Shown here piece by piece: positions 6,896-10,395 of a stretch of DNA of 10,395 nucleotides. Numbering within the stretch: the stretch's first letter is position 1; each line of letters starts with the position of its first letter. The stretch covers positions 1 through 10,395 of the forward strand of contig JAKOSR010000187.1 of NCBI GenBank assembly GCA_029777225.1, written 5' to 3'. Below the pieces are notes generated by a model. It saw nothing but the letters and a program-made list of their open reading frames with translations, searched no databases and was not told the origin of the DNA. The DNA comes from Chloroflexota bacterium (GTDB lineage: Bacteria > Chloroflexota > Anaerolineae > Anaerolineales > Anaerolineaceae). A program made the translations under genes and the position numbers.

Positions 6896-7102
6896 CAGGG
6901 TTTGACTTAACAAATGCTTTTTCCCCGGTCGCCAGCCCATGGTAATGCTTGAGGCAAGGTCGGGTTGAATGGCACAGGTGTTGGTTAACCATGAATATCT
7001 TGTTGAAATTAACAGTTTTCCAGTTAAACATCTTCAAAGACCCGGCGAAAAAACATGGAGTTTGGCTGTAGAATTGGGATCAATGTTTTCATCGAGGCTG
7101 CC
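6896..7102. other. Divergent intergenic region with gttaa/ttaac elements
   Basis: No gene is supported here. It lies upstream of both the leftward nucleoside operon and the rightward transporter. It holds the palindrome GGTTAACC (6983-6990) and an inverted pair TTAAC (7009-7013)/GTTAA (7023-7027), which could be operator-like. A plus-strand promoter is not clear: TTGAAA (7003-7008) has only a poor -10 at proper distance, and TAGAAT (7069-7074) lacks a good -35. Confidence 0.35.
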
Positions 7103-8113
7103 ATGAACTTTGATCCAACTATCCCAATCACCACCGCTGTGCTGATGGGTTTGGTCGCCGCGGCCATGTGGGGAACCTGGTTCATCAGCCTCAAGTACCT
7201 CGACGATTACCCGGTGGAGGCTTTTTACCTCACGCTTTTCAGCACCTCCATGGTGCTTGTTTGGGGTGCCGGCTTCCTGCTGGATGGTAGCGCGCTGATA
7301 ACCAACATCCGCCTGGTCTGGCAGGCCGACCCCAGCCGGGTGTATGTCACCCTGGTTTGCGGCTTTGTGTATGTGGCCGGCATCTTCCTCTCCCTGCACG
7401 TCATCCGCCTGATTGGTCTGGCGCTCTCCCAACCGCTGCAGGCCTCCATGAACCTGATTATCGGCACCGTGCTCTCCGGTTTGCTTGGCGGCATTCCGCA
7501 GGGACTGACCGCGGCGCGCATGGCGCTGGCCCTGGTCCTGCTGCTGGCAGCCATCCTGCTGTCCATGCGAGCTGGTTCCCTGAGGGGCCAGGCAGAGGCG
7601 GCGCGGTTAAGCGCGGTTGAACAGCGCAACACCCAGCAGACCACCCGTACTGCCATCCTCCTGCTGGCAGCTGCTTCGCTGCTGGCCCCGGCTTATTCCA
7701 TCGGCCTTTCTTACGGCCTCACCTCCATCACCCAGCCACATGGCATGGCTGTTATGCCCTTCATGGCCGTCCTTTGCACCGGCGCCTTCTTGTGCGCCCT
7801 GGTCATTTGCGGCACTAGCCTGACCCTGCGCAAGCAGTGGTCCATGGTTTGGAAAGCTGGCTTGCGCGTTCACAAATTCGGCATCCTTTCGGGCCTGGCC
7901 CATTACGGCGGCAATATCATCCATACCTTTGCCACGCGCAACCTGAGCGCGGTGGTTGCCTGGCCGCTGGGCATAACAGCCGGCTTGTGGACGCAAATGT
8001 GGGGCCTGGCGTACGGCGAGTTTCGCGGTTCCCCTCGCCGTACGTATATCTACCTGTTTGCGGGCATGGCCTGTTACATCCTCGGCGCGCTGGTGATTTC
8101 CAAACTGTTCTAG
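7103..8113 (+). CDS. DMT-superfamily transporter, GRP/RhaT-like
   Basis: A 336-aa inner-membrane protein with about ten hydrophobic helices arranged as five plus five around a hydrophilic loop near residues 155-180. The first helix (MGLVAAAMWGTWFISLKYL) carries the small-residue/WG pattern of DMT transporters. The end, with a WPLGI stretch, then GEFRGSPRRTY and a final helix, resembles the GRP/RhaT sugar-transporter branch. It probably acts as a secondary carrier without ATP. I chose the ATG at 7103, preceded by GAGG, over the upstream in-frame ATG at 7055, which has no Shine-Dalgarno and adds a non-conserved stretch. It is divergent from the nucleoside operon, so shared control or a ribose-related role is conceivable but not shown. 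Substrate unknown; superfamily likely. Confidence 0.85.
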   Translation: MNFDPTIPITTAVLMGLVAAAMWGTWFISLKYLDDYPVEAFYLTLFSTSMVLVWGAGFLLDGSALITNIRLVWQADPSRVYVTLVCGFVYVAGIFLSLHVIRLIGLALSQPLQASMNLIIGTVLSGLLGGIPQGLTAARMALALVLLLAAILLSMRAGSLRGQAEAARLSAVEQRNTQQTTRTAILLLAAASLLAPAYSIGLSYGLTSITQPHGMAVMPFMAVLCTGAFLCALVICGTSLTLRKQWSMVWKAGLRVHKFGILSGLAHYGGNIIHTFATRNLSAVVAWPLGITAGLWTQMWGLAYGEFRGSPRRTYIYLFAGMACYILGALVISKLF

Positions 8114-8195
8114 TCTAAATTACCCCGCCTGAAAGTTTTTAAATCGACTACTCACTCCTATTGCATCCTCAGCCTGGCGGGATTGCCTGAAAAGA

Positions 8196-8224
8196 AAAAG
8201 TGCCTCCTCGAGGGAAGCACTTTT
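8196..8224. terminator. Bidirectional intrinsic terminator between convergent genes
   Basis: Eight-bp arms AAAAGTGC (8196-8203) and GCACTTTT (8217-8224), extended inward past one mismatch by three pairs, with a 5-nt loop. On the minus strand the stem runs into TTTTTCTTTT, a strong U-tract; on the plus strand it ends in TTTT. It lies 82 nt past the transporter stop and 24 nt past the DegV stop, so it likely serves both, with greater strength for the DegV gene. Confidence 0.8.
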
Positions 8225-8248
8225 AGTTGCTTATGAAAACTGGAGGAG

Positions 8249-9091
8249 CTAAGCCCTCGCAAAAATGCTGGTGCTGAGCACACCCGGGCCGGCATGCACC
8301 ACGATGGCCGGCGGTACGAGGTAGATGGGGATGTGGTTTGAGTTCAGCCGCTCTCCCAGGGCACTGGCAAGCTTGAGCGCCTCCTCCTCAGCGCCGCAAT
8401 GACTGATGGTCAGATGCGCGTCGGGGTTATCCTTGCCGATTTCGTAATCGATTTGCTCGATGGTCGCCATGGCTTGCTTGAAGGTCCGCACCTTGTCGTA
8501 GGTGTCCACCATGCCATCCGTAACGGTAAGGATGGGCTTGATTTGCAGCAGGGTGCCAATCAACTTCGAGGCTTTGCCAATCCTGCCGCCCTTGTGCAGG
8601 TATTCCAGCGTAGGCACCAGGAAGAAAACCCGCTCGCGGCTGGCCATGGCTGCCACCTGGTGCTTGATTTCTTCGATTTCCATGCCGGCATCCGCCCAGG
8701 CTTTGGCCTGCAAGACCAGCGAACCAAACCCACCCGCGATGGTCTTGGAATCGAGCACATGAATGCGGTCGGTTTTGAATTCCTCCGCCGCCACCGTGGC
8801 ACTGCGGAATGTGCCACTCACTTTCTCTGAAGGGGTGATGACCAAAATTGTATCCCCGGCAGCAAGGTGTTTTTCGTAAATGGGTTGGTAAAGCGCGGGT
8901 GGTGGCGCTGCCGTTCCGGGCAGAGTTTTGGCAGCCTTAAGCTTCTCGAGGAACATCTCCGTGGTGAGTTCAAAATCATCGCGATACGCAGTATCCCCAA
9001 AGGTGATGATTTGCGGGACGAAAGAGATGCCCGCGGCCTCCAAATCTGGCAACGGGATGCCGCAGGTGGTATCCGTAACAATATGAATCAT
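8249..9091 (-). CDS. DegV family protein (FakB-like fatty-acid-binding protein)
   Basis: A 280-aa cytoplasmic DegV-family protein. Studied members (FakB) bind a single fatty acid and present it to the kinase FakA. Family marks are the N-terminal TDTT (6-9), SGTFRSA (92-98), DSKTIAGGFGSLVLQA (114-129), TLEYLHKGGRIGKASKLIG (161-179), LLQIKPIL (181-188), R202 and the C-terminal HAGPG (266-270). Arg202 and His266 match the positions described for fatty-acid carboxylate contacts in FakB. The usual TSQPS-like segment is T60-A-A-P here, so the Ser after the Thr is Ala. Length is typical. The start has AAGAGGT about 6 nt upstream. It is apparently a single-gene unit ending at the terminator 24 nt downstream. 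No FakA kinase is in the window, so the fatty-acid role is by family only. Confidence 0.94.
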   Translation of the reverse strand: MIHIVTDTTCGIPLPDLEAAGISFVPQIITFGDTAYRDDFELTTEMFLEKLKAAKTLPGTAAPPPALYQPIYEKHLAAGDTILVITPSEKVSGTFRSATVAAEEFKTDRIHVLDSKTIAGGFGSLVLQAKAWADAGMEIEEIKHQVAAMASRERVFFLVPTLEYLHKGGRIGKASKLIGTLLQIKPILTVTDGMVDTYDKVRTFKQAMATIEQIDYEIGKDNPDAHLTISHCGAEEEALKLASALGERLNSNHIPIYLVPPAIVVHAGPGVLSTSIFARA

Positions 9092-9136
9092 GAATGACCT
9101 CTTTCCTGCTAATAAATACGTAAATAAGACAATAGA

Positions 9137-9165
9137 ATAATACTACGTGGGTAGCACGCAGGAAA
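9137..9165 (-). promoter_or_regulatory. Possible promoter of the DegV gene
   Basis: A TATTAT -10-like hexamer (9142-9137, five of six) lies 45 nt upstream of the DegV start, in an A/T-rich stretch. The matching -35 position (9165-9160, TTTCCT) is poor. A small inverted repeat CTAC/GTAG (9143-9154) lies in the spacer next to the -10. The rest of the 112-nt gap to the zinc-ribbon gene shows no gene and no clear terminator. Confidence 0.3.
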
Positions 9166-9203
9166 AAAGTTGTTGTAAAGGGTAGCGGGCCGGAGAGAAT
9201 GGA

Positions 9204-9791
9204 CTAGAGCGCCTGGTGGCAGTTGGGGCAGGTCGTTTCACCCATCCGCACCACGAAGCCGCAGTGCCCGCAGGTTCGTGGTTGCACCTCACCCAAAGGC
9301 GCTCCGCAGGCCACGCACCGGTCCGCGGCAATCACGTTGGCCGTCAAGCAATAGGGGCAAACGGTTCGTGCCAGCCTTTCGGAGAGCATGACCCCCGTGC
9401 CCTGTTTTTGCGCCGTGCTTTCAATCACCTGCCAGACGTTCTCTGCCAGTTGGGCGGACTCAACATCCTGCGCGAGGTCATCCAGCCGACCCAAAATGGA
9501 CAGCGGGTTGCGGAGCGCGCTCAGTGCCGTCATCCCCAGGCTGGCTGCCAGCCCAAACCAAACCTGGTTACCCAGCGCCACGCTAATCCCGTCCGCCACC
9601 TTTTGAATGTTCGCGGTCAGGGCTGTATGGCCGCCCGCGCTGCGGGACTGGCGCGTGGCAATTTGCACGGCCAGGTTGTCTCCCTGGCCAAAGCGCTGCA
9701 CCTGGTAATTGCCGCGGTTAAAATACGCGGTCAGGTCCCGCGCGATGTCTTCGGGTGTGATTGCTCCGTGAAAAATCCGTGTGATGGTCAT
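9204..9791 (-). CDS. Double zinc-ribbon protein of unknown function
   Basis: A 195-aa protein whose role I do not recognise. The C-terminal 50 residues hold two zinc-ribbon modules with identical spacing: C145-x2-C148-x10-C159-x2-C162 and C174-x2-C177-x10-C188-x2-C191, each able to bind one zinc. The N-terminal 140 residues have no motif I can name. Residues about 82-100 are mildly hydrophobic (WFGLAASLGMTALSAL), perhaps a weak membrane-associated or amphipathic helix, followed by an acidic, probably helical stretch (about 103-132). No signal peptide. Zinc-ribbon modules of this kind often mediate protein or nucleic-acid contacts, but nothing here decides which. The Shine-Dalgarno is weak. 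It is divergent from the SH3-like gene over 66 nt. The double CxxC pattern makes a real gene very likely. Confidence 0.85.
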   Translation of the reverse strand: MTITRIFHGAITPEDIARDLTAYFNRGNYQVQRFGQGDNLAVQIATRQSRSAGGHTALTANIQKVADGISVALGNQVWFGLAASLGMTALSALRNPLSILGRLDDLAQDVESAQLAENVWQVIESTAQKQGTGVMLSERLARTVCPYCLTANVIAADRCVACGAPLGEVQPRTCGHCGFVVRMGETTCPNCHQAL

Positions 9792-9822
9792 GAGCTTTTT
9801 ATCCAGGCTGATAATTGATTAG

Positions 9823-9830
9823 ATTATAAT
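9823..9830. promoter_or_regulatory. Symmetric -10 element shared by divergent genes
   Basis: The palindrome ATTATAAT contains an exact TATAAT on both strands: 9828-9823 facing the zinc-ribbon gene (start 9791) and 9825-9830 facing the SH3-like gene (start 9858). On the minus side TTGTAC (9852-9847, 18-bp spacer) is a weak -35; on the plus side no good -35 is visible. Leaders would be about 25 and 21 nt. Confidence 0.45.
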
Positions 9831-9857
9831 CGGGTATTGCAGAACGGTACAAAATAT

Positions 9858-10395
9858 ATGAAACAATCAATAAAATTGCTCACCCGCTGGCTCATGGCAT
9901 TGCTCTTGGTGGCTGCCATGCTCATCCTGAGCCTACTGCCTTCGCTCAGCCAGGTTGTATTGGGTCAATTCCCCACCGTCTCCATCCCCACCGTCACCGG
10001 ATCACCGCGTGGCATTTACGTGCGTGCCATTGGTGATGATACCGACCCGCTCAACATTCGCTCGGGTCCCAATTCCACCTACGAAAAAATCGGCGTTTTC
10101 ATGGTTGGGCAGGAAGCGCCAGCCTACGGCTACTATGAGAATTACGTCCAGATTGCCTACCCCTCAGGCCCTGACGGCAAGGGCTGGATCCTCCTGGCCC
10201 GCGTCGAGGTCATCGGGGGCACCCTGCGCATGATTGAGCCACCGCCCACTTCCACTCCCTCGGTCACTCGCACCATCGACCCCACGCTGGCTGCCCAGTT
10301 CATCATCACCATGCAACCCTCGCGCCTGCCCACCTACACCGAGCCGCCCGCCTTGCAAATCCCCACCTACCAGGCGGAAACCGGCGCAACCGCGC
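9858..10395 (+). CDS. Secreted or membrane-anchored SH3-like domain protein (3' end beyond window)
   Basis: An open frame of 179 codons running off the window edge. Residues 1-36 are a signal peptide or signal anchor: MKQSIK, then a long hydrophobic stretch to about residue 35. Residues about 53-120 look like a bacterial SH3-like (SH3b) domain: LNIRSGPNSTYEKIG (65-79) is the typical entry motif and GKGWILLARVEV (107-118) the typical closing strand. A Pro/Thr/Ser-rich tail begins at about residue 127 (EPPPTSTPS) and continues to the edge. Such proteins act outside the membrane; SH3b domains often bind cell-wall or other surface ligands, but the ligand here is unknown. No clear Shine-Dalgarno precedes the ATG, which lies about 21 nt from the predicted transcript start. 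Further domains may follow beyond the window. Confidence 0.85.
   Translation, partial: MKQSIKLLTRWLMALLLVAAMLILSLLPSLSQVVLGQFPTVSIPTVTGSPRGIYVRAIGDDTDPLNIRSGPNSTYEKIGVFMVGQEAPAYGYYENYVQIAYPSGPDGKGWILLARVEVIGGTLRMIEPPPTSTPSVTRTIDPTLAAQFIITMQPSRLPTYTEPPALQIPTYQAETGATA

Noticed and set aside
7003..7030. Plus-strand promoter TTGAAA with TAAACA for the DMT transporter
   Set aside because: The -10 matches only three of six consensus bases; too weak to list as a promoter.
8123..8181. Long-range inverted repeat CCCGCC (8124-8129) and GGCGGG (8176-8181)
   Set aside because: Six-bp arms with a 46-nt loop are within chance expectation; the clear terminator lies just beyond.
1..10395. CRISPR array, insertion sequence, tRNA/rRNA or defence system
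   Set aside because: No regular direct repeats, transposase-like frames, RNA-gene signatures or defence-type domains were found on either strand.

Overview
The window looks like a stretch of bacterial chromosome of moderate-to-high GC, probably from a Chloroflexota (Anaerolineae-type) organism. That placement is an inference. It rests on the style of the right-hand genes, a secreted SH3-like protein with a Pro/Thr-rich tail and a small protein with two CxxC-x10-CxxC zinc ribbons, and not on any marker gene. No mobile element, CRISPR array, rRNA or tRNA is visible.

Left two-thirds (about 82-6895, all minus strand): one compact six-gene operon for nucleoside uptake and breakdown. In transcription order it has a near-consensus sigma70-type promoter (6867-6895), a BMP/PnrA-family nucleoside-binding lipoprotein (5685-6812), an intergenic hairpin (5622-5649), a double-NBD ABC ATPase (4027-5589), two BmpD/NupP/NupQ-type permeases (2904-4034 and 1951-2904) and two tandem nucleoside hydrolases (1005-1949 and 82-1008). 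From the ATPase onward the genes overlap or touch (8-nt, 1-nt, stop/start juxtaposition, 4-nt), so translation is probably coupled. The logic is to capture a nucleoside outside the membrane, import it with ATP, then split it in the cytoplasm into base and ribose. A hairpin at 21-53 follows the last gene.

Middle (6813-8113): a 290-nt divergent intergenic region separates the operon from a plus-strand ten-helix DMT-superfamily transporter (7103-8113) resembling the GRP/RhaT sugar-transporter branch. Its substrate is unknown. A link to ribose released by the hydrolases is possible but speculative.

Right (8196-10395): a probable bidirectional terminator (8196-8224) lies between the transporter and a convergent DegV-family fatty-acid-binding protein (8249-9091, minus). 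Next comes a minus-strand double zinc-ribbon protein of unknown function (9204-9791). It is divergent from a secreted SH3-like protein (9858 to the window edge, incomplete). The two share a 66-nt intergenic region containing a symmetric TATAAT-type element.

I see no clearly new defence or mobile system. The points most worth a second look are the complete operon with paired hydrolases, its RNA hairpins at the mRNA 5' end and after the binding-protein gene, the one-sided degeneration of the ABC ATPase, and the unassigned zinc-ribbon/SH3 divergent pair.
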